From: Planctomycetota bacterium
GTDB taxonomy: Bacteria; Planctomycetota; UBA1135
NCBI GenBank assembly: GCA_002705055.1
Contig: PAHY01000002.1
Span: 1 to 64,000, forward strand
DNA: 64,000 nucleotides
Direction of reading: 5' to 3'
Part shown: one piece after another, positions 28,945 to 36,433 of the stretch
How the letters are laid out: each line of letters begins with the position of its first letter
Numbering within the stretch: the first letter of the stretch is position 1
Translations under genes and position numbers: made by a program
The notes under the pieces: generated by a model
The model's database searches: none
Seen by the model: the letters and a program-made list of their open reading frames with translations, nothing else
What the model was told of the DNA's origin: nothing

Positions 28945-29273
28945 TGAGACTAAGTGCTTATCGCGCCATGTGGCTTCTCGTCCTCTTCGACCTCCCCGTG
29001 AAATCCAAACCGCAACGAAAGTTGGCAACTAGCTTCCGCGAATACCTGCTAAAAGATGGATTTTCCCGGATCCAGTACTCGGTCTATACTCGACCTTGCC
29101 CGTCCGAAGAGAATGCTCAAGTCCACCGACGCCGTGTGCAGCAGGCAGTTCCGCCTGAGGGGCTGGTGCGCATCCTCGTCTTTACCGACAAGCAATTCTC
29201 ACGCATGGATTGCTACCAGGGCGCGATTCCGGTTGCCCCGGAGTCACAGCCTCGTCAGCTTGACCTCTTTTAG
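28941..29273 (+). CDS. cas2: CRISPR-associated protein Cas2
   Basis: 110 residues from ATG 28941 (28944 is equally possible). WLLVLFDLPVKSKPQRK carries the conserved Asp of the ferredoxin-like Cas2 fold, and FSRIQYSVYTRPC and ILVFTDKQF are typical of type II Cas2. It forms the adaptation complex with Cas1. The reading frame is also open upstream, but that part overlaps cas1 and is ignored. The gene ends 51 bp before the first repeat. Confidence 0.93.
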   Translation: MMRLSAYRAMWLLVLFDLPVKSKPQRKLATSFREYLLKDGFSRIQYSVYTRPCPSEENAQVHRRRVQQAVPPEGLVRILVFTDKQFSRMDCYQGAIPVAPESQPRQLDLF

Positions 29274-29281
29274 TTTCCTAG

Positions 29282-29323
29282 AAAAAACGCAAGCCACTAT
29301 TCCAGAGTGACTTGCGTTTGTTC
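29282..29323. terminator. Bidirectional hairpin terminator between cas2 and the array
   Basis: AAACGCAAGCCACT (29285-29298) pairs with 29306-29319 at 13 of 14 positions, loop ATTCCAG. Going right it is followed by TTTGTT; going left the A-run 29282-29287 gives a U-run. It can end both the cas mRNA and the crRNA precursor coming from the other side. Confidence 0.8.
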
Positions 29324-29324
29324 G

Positions 29325-30399
29325 AGTGTAACTGGTCAGAGCCCGTAGCCGATCTCCAACGGGAACTCCCGGCCCTGGACGAGCTGGACTAGTGTAACTG
29401 GTCAGAGCCCGTAGCCGATCTCCAACTGGTGGGACGAAGGGCGCGTGGTCGTGCACAGTGTAACTGGTCAGAGCCCGTAGCCGATCTCCAACACCGCTAG
29501 GGGATTCACCATCCACACTCCCAGTGTAACTGGTCAGAGCCCGTAGCCGATCTCCAACAGGTAGATGTCGCCCTGGCGGACGATCTGAGTGTAACTGGTC
29601 AGAGCCCGTAGCCGATCTCCAACTCCCTCGCCAAGCTCGACCCGCCGCCGTGCAGTGTAACTGGTCAGAGCCCGTAGCCGATCTCCAACTTCTCGGTCTG
29701 GTTCTGCTCCTGCTGGTTCAGTGTAACTGGTCAGAGCCCGTAGCCGATCTCCAACTTCAATGGCGATGGCCCGGGAGACCACTTCAGTGTAACTGGTCAG
29801 AGCCCGTAGCCGATCTCCAACGCCTGCATGCCGTAGTTCCAGTAGACCGGGAGTGTAACTGGTCAGAGCCCGTAGCCGATCTCCAACAGTTCGCCTGCTA
29901 CTACACCGACAACCCAAGTGTAACTGGTCAGAGCCCGTAGCCGATCTCCAACGTCAGATGAAGTCACCGCAGGGCCGAGCTGAGTGTAACTGGTCAGAGC
30001 CCGTAGCCGATCTCCAACTGCGACCTGGTCGTCGTCGATCCAGGCACGAGTGTAACTGGTCAGAGCCCGTAGCCGATCTCCAACTGCTTGCTCGGCCAGC
30101 AGTTGATCGCGAGAAGTGTAACTGGTCAGAGCCCGTAGCCGATCTCCAACAAGGACGGCATCTTCCAGCGAGCGATCGGAGTGTAACTGGTCAGAGCCCG
30201 TAGCCGATCTCCAACTGCTGGCACTGGATGAAGACGAACGGCGGAGTGTAACTGGTCAGAGCCCGTAGCCGATCTCCAACTCCTGCAGCTGCTTCGAAGC
30301 CTCGGCGGCCAGTGTAACTGGTCAGAGCCAGTAGCCGATCTCCAACACTGCGGCGGGGCTGTGGGCGCGAATGCCAGTGTAACTGGTCAGAGCCCGTAG
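29325..30399 (-). CRISPR. Type II-C CRISPR array: 16 full repeats, one truncated, 16 spacers
   Basis: Repeats of 36 bp start at 29325, 29391, 29457, 29523, 29588, 29654, 29720, 29786, 29852, 29917, 29983, 30049, 30115, 30180, 30245 and 30311; spacers are 29-30 bp. On the plus strand each begins AGTGTAACTGGTCAG and ends CCGATCTCCAAC. In crRNA orientation (minus strand) it begins GTTGGAGATCGG, like other II-C repeats. The copy at 30311 has one substitution. The last, at 30376-30399, is cut after 24 bases and joins a host gene directly. Decay at the right end suggests new spacers enter at the cas2 side. Confidence 0.98.
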
Positions 30400-30567
30400 T
30401 CGGCGCGTTTCCTCGGGCAGGCGCAGCGCGATTTCGCCTTCCTTGGTGATGAAGCTGAACATATTGCCGTTCATCGAGGTGTAGGGGTTGGCCTTGCCCT
30501 TGCGTTCGATGCCGGGCTGGGTCGCGACCATCTTCTCGTAGATGGCGACGATTCTCAGGTCGGTCAT
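30400..30567 (-). pseudogene. 5' fragment of a small host gene truncated by the CRISPR array
   Basis: About 56 codons from ATG at 30565-30567 read MTDLRIVAIYEKMVATQPGI, then KANPYTSMNGNMFSF and EIALRLPEETRR, and stop resembling a gene exactly where the repeat fragment begins. The family looks like an uncharacterised small protein, possibly with a TfoX-N-like fold; this is from memory and uncertain. The start overlaps the stop of the nitrilase gene (ATGA), so it was the second gene of that operon. A decayed full-length copy lies at 24100-24440. Confidence 0.75.
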
Positions 30568-31400
30568 GACTGAATGCGAGGGCGAAGAGGAATATCGACG
30601 AGCTTCATCTCCGGGCTGCGATCAGCGAGCTGGATCAGCGCGGCTCCGCTTGCGTCGCAAGCCATGCTTTGCCCGCCTACGACAAAGCCCTTCCAGGGGC
30701 CGTCGTGCAGCTGCCCCGTCGAGTCGACGCCGATCGTGGGTGCCTGGCAGACGCGCGCGGTGTTCTGAATCCAGGCGTGCAGGCTCTTGCCGTGCTGCGG
30801 CCACTGCTCGGCAGGGGCGGCCCAGCCGTAGGGAACGATCATGAGATCGGGTTGCTCGGCCGCCACACGCGCGACCGTCTCTTCCTGGAAGGTGTCCGCG
30901 CAGATGAGCAGGCCCACCCGCCCGAAGCGCGTCTCGACCACGACCGGCTCGCCGTCGCCCGGCGCATAGGGCGGGTCCATCAGCTCGCTCAGAATGTTGA
31001 GCTTGCGATGCTTGGCCAGCAGCTGGCCGCGGTCATCGATGAGCACGGCCACGTTGTGCAGCGCGGGTCCGTCCCGTTCGGCCATGCCGATGGCCACGTG
31101 CACTTCGGCGCGCCGCGCCGCGGCCGCGATGCGATCGAAGATCGGGCCGGGGATGGTCGCCGCCGCATCGTGCGCAGCCGAGTTGACCCAGCCGAAGACG
31201 CAGGCCTCGGGGAAGACGACGAGCTGAGCTCCGCTGTCTCCTGCTTCTGCGATCGACCTCTCGATCGCCTTCAGGTTTGCCTCCGCGTCTGGCCCGACCT
31301 CCATTTGACAGAGCGCCACAGTGACCATATTCGGCAGCGCTTCCTGATCCGGCATCACACAGGAACACAAGACGGCCAGGACAGCGGCGGCGCGGATCAC
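30564..31400 (-). CDS. Carbon-nitrogen hydrolase (nitrilase superfamily), probably exported
   Basis: 278 residues from GTG at 31398-31400. The catalytic triad of the superfamily is present: Glu65 (FPEACVFG), Lys133 (KHRKLNIL) and Cys167 (LLICADT). The N terminus MIRAAAVLAVLCSC looks like a signal or lipoprotein peptide, unusual for this normally cytoplasmic family. Substrate unknown (amide or nitrile). TAGAAT (minus strand, 31407-31412) ends 6 nt before the start, implying leaderless transcription. Readthrough would continue into the truncated gene and the crRNA-sense strand of the array. Confidence 0.88.
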   Translation of the reverse strand: MIRAAAVLAVLCSCVMPDQEALPNMVTVALCQMEVGPDAEANLKAIERSIAEAGDSGAQLVVFPEACVFGWVNSAAHDAAATIPGPIFDRIAAAARRAEVHVAIGMAERDGPALHNVAVLIDDRGQLLAKHRKLNILSELMDPPYAPGDGEPVVVETRFGRVGLLICADTFQEETVARVAAEQPDLMIVPYGWAAPAEQWPQHGKSLHAWIQNTARVCQAPTIGVDSTGQLHDGPWKGFVVGGQSMACDASGAALIQLADRSPEMKLVDIPLRPRIQS

Positions 31401-31450
31401 GCCCCGATTCTAGACCGAATGCTTCGCGATCTTGTGCTAGATTCCACGCG

Positions 31451-33064
31451 ATGCGAACTGGCCTATTCATCCTGACGCTCGGGGCGATCGTCGCCCTCCC
31501 TCCCTGCATTTCTGCACAGGGATTCACGCGCCGCGTGAACGTCAACTCCTTGGGCGCGCTCGGCGACCGCGGCAGCAGCGATGTGCGCATCTCCGCCGAT
31601 GGAAGCTGCGCGGTGTTTAGCTCCGACGCACTCAATCTCGATGGAGCGCCGAGCGGTTTCGGGGACGTCTATCTGCACGATCTGCTGCTGCACCGCACCG
31701 AACGCGTTAGCCTGACTGACGGCGGCGGGCTCGCGAATAAGCTGAGCGAACTGCCACGCGTCTCGGGCGATGGTCAGCGCGTCGCCTTTGTGACCTACGC
31801 CGACAACCTGGTCGCCGGGGATACCAATAGTGCGCGTGATGTCTACCTGCGTGATCGCGCCGCAGGCAGCACGCAGCGCATCAGCCTCAGCACCTCGGGC
31901 GAACAGTCCAATAACGACTCCTACGTCGCCGGGCTCAGCGCGGACGGGCGCTACGTGCTCTTTTCGACGCGCAGCGCCAAGATGCATCCTGACGGCAACA
32001 CCCGGAATCACTTCTATCTCCGGGATACCCTCAACGGCACCACCACGCGCACGACGGAAACGTCGCTCGGCGCCGCCGCCAATCAGGACTGCCGACACGG
32101 TTTCCTTTCCGCGCAGGCTGACTGGGTCGTGTTCTCGACCATCTCCACCAATCTGCCCGGCGGCGCGGGGAATTCGCGCGACGATGTCTATATCCGCAAC
32201 CTGAATACGGGAGTCACCGAGTGGATCAGCAGCACGTCCACCGGCGGCGAGCCGAACAGTCACTGCCGTTACCCGAGCGTTTCCGCGGACGGCCGCTGGG
32301 TAGTTTTTCAATCCGCCGCGACCAATCTCGTGCCGGGCGACACCAATGGAGTCTCCGACATCTTCCTCCGCGATCGCCAGACTGGCTCGATCACGCGCAT
32401 CTCTCAGCGCTGGGATGGCAGCGAGGCGGCCCGCGAGTGTCTCTCCCCACGCATCTCGGAGGACGGAAACACGATCGTCTATCAGACGACAGATCCATCC
32501 ATCGTTCCTGGGGACAACAACAACGCTGGGGACGTCTTCGCCTACAGCCGCGTGACCGGGCTGACGCAGAACGTCAACCTCGGCAGCGGCGGGGTCTTCG
32601 GCAATGACAGCGCCTCCGACGCCAGCATCTCAGCGGACGGCAACCGCATCGCCTTCGCCAGCTGCTCGAGCAATCTGATCGGCGGCACCACGATGCTCAA
32701 CGGAGGGCTCTTCGTGCACACGCGTACGCCTGTGACTAGTGACCCGATTCAGCTCACCGGGCCGACGCAGGCGGCGTCCGGCGACAGCGTAAGCTTCTAC
32801 TGGTCCAACGGGACACCGTTTGCGACTGAGTGGTTCAGCTACAGCCTGTCCAACGCCGGGCGCAACCAGTACGGACACAACTTTGACCTGGGGCTTCCCG
32901 TCCAGGTGCTCTTCCAGTCCACGCTGGATGCCAACGGAGGGGACCTCATCGACGCAGTGATTCCCGCAGTCGCCGCTGGACGGACCTTCTATCTGGAGGT
33001 GGTCGCCTACGACGGAATCACGATTCAGGATTCCAACTTGCGGAGCCTCCAGATCCTGCCCTGA
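31451..33064 (+). CDS. Secreted WD40/PD40-like beta-propeller protein
   Basis: 537 residues. A signal peptide (about 1-23, cut near ISA-QG) precedes repeats of the type ISADGSCAVFSSDALNL, VSGDGQRVAFVTYADNL, LSADGRYVLFSTRS, VSADGRWVVFQSAATNL and ISADGNRIAFASCSSNL, alternating with DVYLRDR strands. This is the TolB/PD40 propeller pattern. The last 100 residues form a separate beta domain. Likely extracellular, function unknown. TAGATT at 31438-31443 ends 7 nt before the ATG. Confidence 0.85.
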   Translation: MRTGLFILTLGAIVALPPCISAQGFTRRVNVNSLGALGDRGSSDVRISADGSCAVFSSDALNLDGAPSGFGDVYLHDLLLHRTERVSLTDGGGLANKLSELPRVSGDGQRVAFVTYADNLVAGDTNSARDVYLRDRAAGSTQRISLSTSGEQSNNDSYVAGLSADGRYVLFSTRSAKMHPDGNTRNHFYLRDTLNGTTTRTTETSLGAAANQDCRHGFLSAQADWVVFSTISTNLPGGAGNSRDDVYIRNLNTGVTEWISSTSTGGEPNSHCRYPSVSADGRWVVFQSAATNLVPGDTNGVSDIFLRDRQTGSITRISQRWDGSEAARECLSPRISEDGNTIVYQTTDPSIVPGDNNNAGDVFAYSRVTGLTQNVNLGSGGVFGNDSASDASISADGNRIAFASCSSNLIGGTTMLNGGLFVHTRTPVTSDPIQLTGPTQAASGDSVSFYWSNGTPFATEWFSYSLSNAGRNQYGHNFDLGLPVQVLFQSTLDANGGDLIDAVIPAVAAGRTFYLEVVAYDGITIQDSNLRSLQILP

Positions 33065-33087
33065 GCGATTCCCTGTTGAATTCTTGG

Positions 33088-33115
33088 TTGACAGCACTGA
33101 TTCACTCATTACACT
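33088..33115 (+). promoter_or_regulatory. Promoter of the lysine leader/LysW operon
   Basis: TTGACA at 33088-33093 and TACACT at 33110-33115, 16-bp spacer. The -10 ends 8 nt before the leader-peptide ATG, so the transcript probably starts at or next to it. Confidence 0.75.
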
Positions 33116-33123
33116 TCGCTCCC

Positions 33124-33204
33124 ATGCAACAGTGCAGCACCCTGAAAAAGGCGAAAGCCAAGCGCGGCCCGCAAGGTCCGGCTGGGGTGTCCCTGTTCGC
33201 CTAA
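33124..33204 (+). CDS. Lysine-rich leader peptide of the LysW operon attenuator
   Basis: 26 residues beginning MQQCSTLKKAKAKR and ending VSLFA. Four Lys codons fall within six positions (8, 9, 11, 13), followed by Arg. It starts 8 nt after a -10 element and ends 22 nt before a strong intrinsic terminator. Its 3' part encodes the strand that can pair with the terminator (33175-33189). This is the layout of a ribosome-stalling leader that reads charged lysyl-tRNA. No protein function is expected. Confidence 0.78.
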   Translation: MQQCSTLKKAKAKRGPQGPAGVSLFA

Positions 33205-33257
33205 GAAACCAAGGCAAACCGAATCACCCGCCGGGCCAAACGCCCGGCGGGTTTTTT
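33175..33257 (+). promoter_or_regulatory. Transcription attenuator: antiterminator strand and terminator
   Basis: Terminator: CCCGCCGGGC (33227-33236) with GCCCGGCGGG (33242-33251), loop CAAAC, then TTTTTT (33252-33257). Antiterminator: GGTCCGGC (33175-33182) pairs with GCCGGGCC (33230-33237) and GGGTG (33185-33189) with CACCC (33225-33229), 13 pairs with a 2-nt bulge, one of them G-U. The two structures are mutually exclusive. The gap 33258-33493 contains only a possible 25-codon frame (33285-33362, MNRNAQPMEAKPKPWGSAAL) without other support. Confidence 0.8.
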
Positions 33258-33493
33258 CTTTGCCACGCACACAACCGAGAATCGATGAACCGCAACGCTC
33301 AACCGATGGAGGCCAAGCCCAAACCCTGGGGCTCGGCGGCGCTGCGCGTGCTCTTCTCGTGATGAGTCGACGAAGCGGCCCGGCCTGAGCCCTGCCTCGA
33401 CCTCTTCCCACCGGCGCTCTGCGTGCGGTCTGCGGGAGAGGTCTGCCCGGACACCACCTTCTTTTCCCTTCACTTCACCGCAAACCGAACATC

Positions 33494-33679
33494 ATGAACG
33501 ACACCACTCTGACCACGGCCTCCTGCCCGGAATGCGCCGCCGAACTGGCGCTCCCCACCGACCTGCTCGCCGGCGAGGTCCTGCCCTGCGACGACTGCGG
33601 CGCCGACCTGGAAGTCCTTTCCATCTCTCCGGTCGAACTCGCGCTCGCTCCCGAAGTCGAAGAGGACTGGGGCGAATGA
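33494..33679 (+). CDS. lysW: LysW amino-group carrier protein
   Basis: 61 residues. Two zinc-binding pairs (Cys11/Cys14 in CPEC and Cys32/Cys35 in CDDC) and the invariant C-terminal EDWGE identify LysW. The gamma-carboxyl of its last Glu is joined to the alpha-amino group of aminoadipate or glutamate, protecting and carrying the intermediates through lysine or ornithine synthesis. The stop overlaps the lysX start (ATGA). Confidence 0.97.
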   Translation: MNDTTLTTASCPECAAELALPTDLLAGEVLPCDDCGADLEVLSISPVELALAPEVEEDWGE

Positions 33680-34539
33680 GCGACCCGCTGCTCTTTCTGC
33701 ACACGCGCCTGCGCCTGGAGGAGAAGCTGCTCCTCCAGGTGCTCGCGCGGCGCGGGGTCGACTTCCAGACGCAGGATCTGCGCAAGCTGCAGCTGCACCT
33801 GGACTCGCCCGCCGAGATCGCGGCCAGCCTAGTTTGGGACCGCTCGCTCTCCTTTGGCCGCTCGCTGGCCGCGATGCAGGTCTTCGCATCCAACGGAGTG
33901 ACCTGCCTGAACGACCCGGCGGTGATCGCGACCTGCGGCGACAAGCTGCGGACGCAGCTCGCGCTGACCGAGCACGGGCTGCCCACGCCGCGCACCCGCG
34001 CCTGCTTCTCGCCGGAGGCGGCTCTGGAGGCCTGCGAGGAGCTGGGCTACCCGGTGGTGACCAAGCCGACGGTCGGCAGCTGGGGCCGCCTGGCCTCGCG
34101 GCTGAATGACCGCGACGCCGCCGAGGCCGTCTTTGAGCACCGCGACACCCTGGGTGACTGGACCCACGGCGTCTTGTTCCTGCAGGAGTACGTCGACAAG
34201 CCGGGGCGCGATCTGCGGGTCTTCGTGATCGGCGATGAAGTGATCGCAGCCATCGAGCGGCGCAGCGAGCACTGGATCACCAACACCGCCCGCGGCGCGC
34301 AGACCGCCAACCGCGCGCTTGAGCCGGATCTGGTCCGCCTCGCGCAGCAGGCCGCGGCGGCCGTCGGCGGCGGCCAACTCGCCATCGATCTGATCGAACG
34401 GCGCGACGGCGAACTGCTGGTGCTCGAGGTCAATCACTCGATGGAGTTCCGCAACAGCATCGAGGTCACCGGGGTCGACATCCCCGGTCGCATGGTGGAC
34501 GACGCGCTGACCCGCAGCCAAGAGGGGGTCCCGGGATGA
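33676..34539 (+). CDS. lysX: LysX: LysW-aminoadipate/glutamate ligase (ATP-grasp)
   Basis: 287 residues. ATP-grasp features are clear: GYPVVTKPTVGSWG (nucleotide lid), LFLQEYVDKPGRDLRVFVIGD, and the metal-binding end LLVLEVNHSMEFRNS. It ligates the amino substrate to the terminal Glu of LysW. ATGA overlap with lysW and a 4-bp overlap with the next gene. Whether it prefers aminoadipate (lysine) or glutamate (arginine) cannot be proved from the sequence, but the lysine-rich leader favours aminoadipate. Confidence 0.93.
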   Translation: MSDPLLFLHTRLRLEEKLLLQVLARRGVDFQTQDLRKLQLHLDSPAEIAASLVWDRSLSFGRSLAAMQVFASNGVTCLNDPAVIATCGDKLRTQLALTEHGLPTPRTRACFSPEAALEACEELGYPVVTKPTVGSWGRLASRLNDRDAAEAVFEHRDTLGDWTHGVLFLQEYVDKPGRDLRVFVIGDEVIAAIERRSEHWITNTARGAQTANRALEPDLVRLAQQAAAAVGGGQLAIDLIERRDGELLVLEVNHSMEFRNSIEVTGVDIPGRMVDDALTRSQEGVPG

Positions 34540-35591
34540 GCGCGTCGTCCCCGGCACCATTTCGGGTCGCGATCGCCGGCGCTTCGGGCTACGTCGGCGG
34601 CGAGCTGCTGCGCCTGCTGCTCGCGCACCCGGACTTCGAGGTGGTGCAAGCCACCTCGGAGAGCTCAGCCGGCCAACCGCTGACGCGCCTGCACCCGCAT
34701 CTGCGCGGGCGCACTGCTCTGCGCTTCGTGCCGCTTGCCGAGCTGCAGCCGGTGGACGTGTTGGTCAGCGCGCTGCCCCATGGCGCGCTGGCCGTTCGCC
34801 TGCCCGAACTGGAATCGCTGGCGACGGCGATCCTCGACTGCTCGGCCGACTTTCGGCTGAGCGAGCCGCAGCACTATGAACAGTGGTACGGCGAAGCGCA
34901 CCCCTGCCCGGAGCAGCTGGGGCAGTGGGTGTACGGGCTGCCCGAGGCACGGCGCGACGCGTTGCGCGGCGCGCGCAGGGTCAGCGGCGTGGGCTGTAAC
35001 GCCACCGCGGTCAATCTGGCGCTGCTGCCGCTGGCGCGCGCCGGCTTGCTGCCCGCGGACGGGCGGGTGATCGCCGAGGTCAAGGCCGGCAGCTCCGAAG
35101 GCGGGCGCAGCGCGCGCGCGAGCAGCCATCACCCGGAGCGCTCGGGAGTGCTGCGCAGCTTCGCGCCGGTCGGCCATCGTCATACCGCCGAGGTCGAACA
35201 GCTGCACGGCCTCCGCCAGGTGCACCTCAGCATCACCTCGATCGACCGCGTGCGCGGCGCGGCCGCCACGGTGCAGCTCTTCCCCGAGCAGCTGCCCAGC
35301 GAACGCGAGCTGTGGACCATCTACCGCGAGGCGACGGCCGAGGAGCCCTTTCTGCGCGCGGTGCACGAGCGCAGCGGCGCCTTCCGTCACCCCGATCTCA
35401 AGCTGCTCGACGGGACCAACTACGCCGACCTCGGCTGGGCGCGCGATGAAACGACCGGGCGGCTGGTGCTGCTCTCGGCGCTCGACAACCTGGGTAAGGG
35501 CGCCGCCGGCAGCGCGGTGCAGTGCCTCAACCTCATGCACGATCTGCCCGAGACACGCGGGCTCGACTTTGCCGGGATCTTCCCGGCTTGA
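34536..35591 (+). CDS. lysY: LysW-aminoadipyl-phosphate reductase (ArgC-type)
   Basis: 351 residues. The NADPH-binding start VAIAGASGYVGGELLRLLL and the catalytic Cys154 in SGVGCNATAVNLAL mark the ArgC/LysY family; the end GTNYADLGWA and LDNLGKGAAGSAVQCLNLM is typical. It reduces the LysW-linked acyl phosphate to the semialdehyde. Fourth step-wise gene in a tightly overlapping operon. Confidence 0.93.
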   Translation: MSASSPAPFRVAIAGASGYVGGELLRLLLAHPDFEVVQATSESSAGQPLTRLHPHLRGRTALRFVPLAELQPVDVLVSALPHGALAVRLPELESLATAILDCSADFRLSEPQHYEQWYGEAHPCPEQLGQWVYGLPEARRDALRGARRVSGVGCNATAVNLALLPLARAGLLPADGRVIAEVKAGSSEGGRSARASSHHPERSGVLRSFAPVGHRHTAEVEQLHGLRQVHLSITSIDRVRGAAATVQLFPEQLPSERELWTIYREATAEEPFLRAVHERSGAFRHPDLKLLDGTNYADLGWARDETTGRLVLLSALDNLGKGAAGSAVQCLNLMHDLPETRGLDFAGIFPA

Positions 35592-35602
35592 ACTTCAGCA
35601 TC

Positions 35603-36433
35603 ATGACCACCATCATCAAAATCGGCGGCGCCTCCGGGATTATCCCCGACGCGATCTGCGACGACCTGCGCGGCCGCCGGGCTGTTGTGCTGGTGCACGG
35701 CGGCAGCGACGCGACCAATCGACTCTCGACGCAGCTCGGCCATCCGCCGCGCATGGTGCAGTCGCCCTCGGGTCAATGGAGCCGGCTGACCGACCGCACC
35801 ACCCTCGAGATCTTCGCCCAGGCGACGGCGCTGCAAAACCGGCTGCTCGTCGAGCGGCTACAGGCGCGCGGGATCCCGGCGATCGGCCTGTCCGGCATCG
35901 ACGGCCGCGTCGTGCAGGCGCAGCGCAAGGAATCGGTGCGGATCGTCGAGAACGGCCGCATCCGGATCGTGCGCGACCAATGGACGGGGCGCCCCAGCGG
36001 AGTGAACCGCTCGCTGCTGCGCACCTTGCTCGGCGAAGGCTACCTGCCGGTGATCGCCCCCATCGGCTGCGGCGCGCGCGGCGAGAGGCTCAACGTCGAC
36101 GGCGACCGCGTGGCGGCCAAGATCGCCGCCGAGCTGCGCGCGACGCGCCTCTTGCTAATGACCAACGTGCCCGGCCTGCTCGCCGACCCGGAGGACCCCG
36201 GCTCGCTGATTCGCTCGGTCCGTGCCGATGCACTCGAGCCGGCGCGCGCCGCAGCCCAGGGGCGGATGCGCAAGAAGGTGCTCGCCGCGGAGGAGGCGCT
36301 CGAAGCGGGCGTCGAGCAGGTCGTGATCGCCAGCAGCAATGCGGCGAGCCCGGTCACGGACGCGCTCGCCGGACAGGGGACGGTGTTTCGTCAGGCTGCC
36401 CCACGCGCCGCTGCGCGGGAGCTGGAAGCATGA
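35603..36433 (+). CDS. lysZ: LysW-aminoadipate kinase (ArgB-type)
   Basis: 276 residues. Amino-acid-kinase fold: IIKIGGASG, VVLVHGGSDATN, IGLSGIDGR, RLNVDGDRVAAKIA and the C-terminal GRMRKKVLAAEEAL, where GG and K motifs bind ATP. It phosphorylates the LysW-bound carboxylate. It starts 11 bp after lysY and ends in an ATGA overlap with the aminotransferase gene. Confidence 0.93.
   Translation: MTTIIKIGGASGIIPDAICDDLRGRRAVVLVHGGSDATNRLSTQLGHPPRMVQSPSGQWSRLTDRTTLEIFAQATALQNRLLVERLQARGIPAIGLSGIDGRVVQAQRKESVRIVENGRIRIVRDQWTGRPSGVNRSLLRTLLGEGYLPVIAPIGCGARGERLNVDGDRVAAKIAAELRATRLLLMTNVPGLLADPEDPGSLIRSVRADALEPARAAAQGRMRKKVLAAEEALEAGVEQVVIASSNAASPVTDALAGQGTVFRQAAPRAAARELEA

Noticed and set aside
29244-30203. 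Several 80-130 codon frames across the array with recurring CNWSEPVADLQ or GDRLRALTSYT
   Set aside because: They are translations of the CRISPR repeats; the recurrence comes from the 36-bp repeat and does not indicate a repeat protein.
30376-30399. Array leader expected at the right end because crRNA reads leftward
   Set aside because: The right-end repeats are mutated and truncated, which is typical of the old end of an array; no A/T-rich leader is present there.
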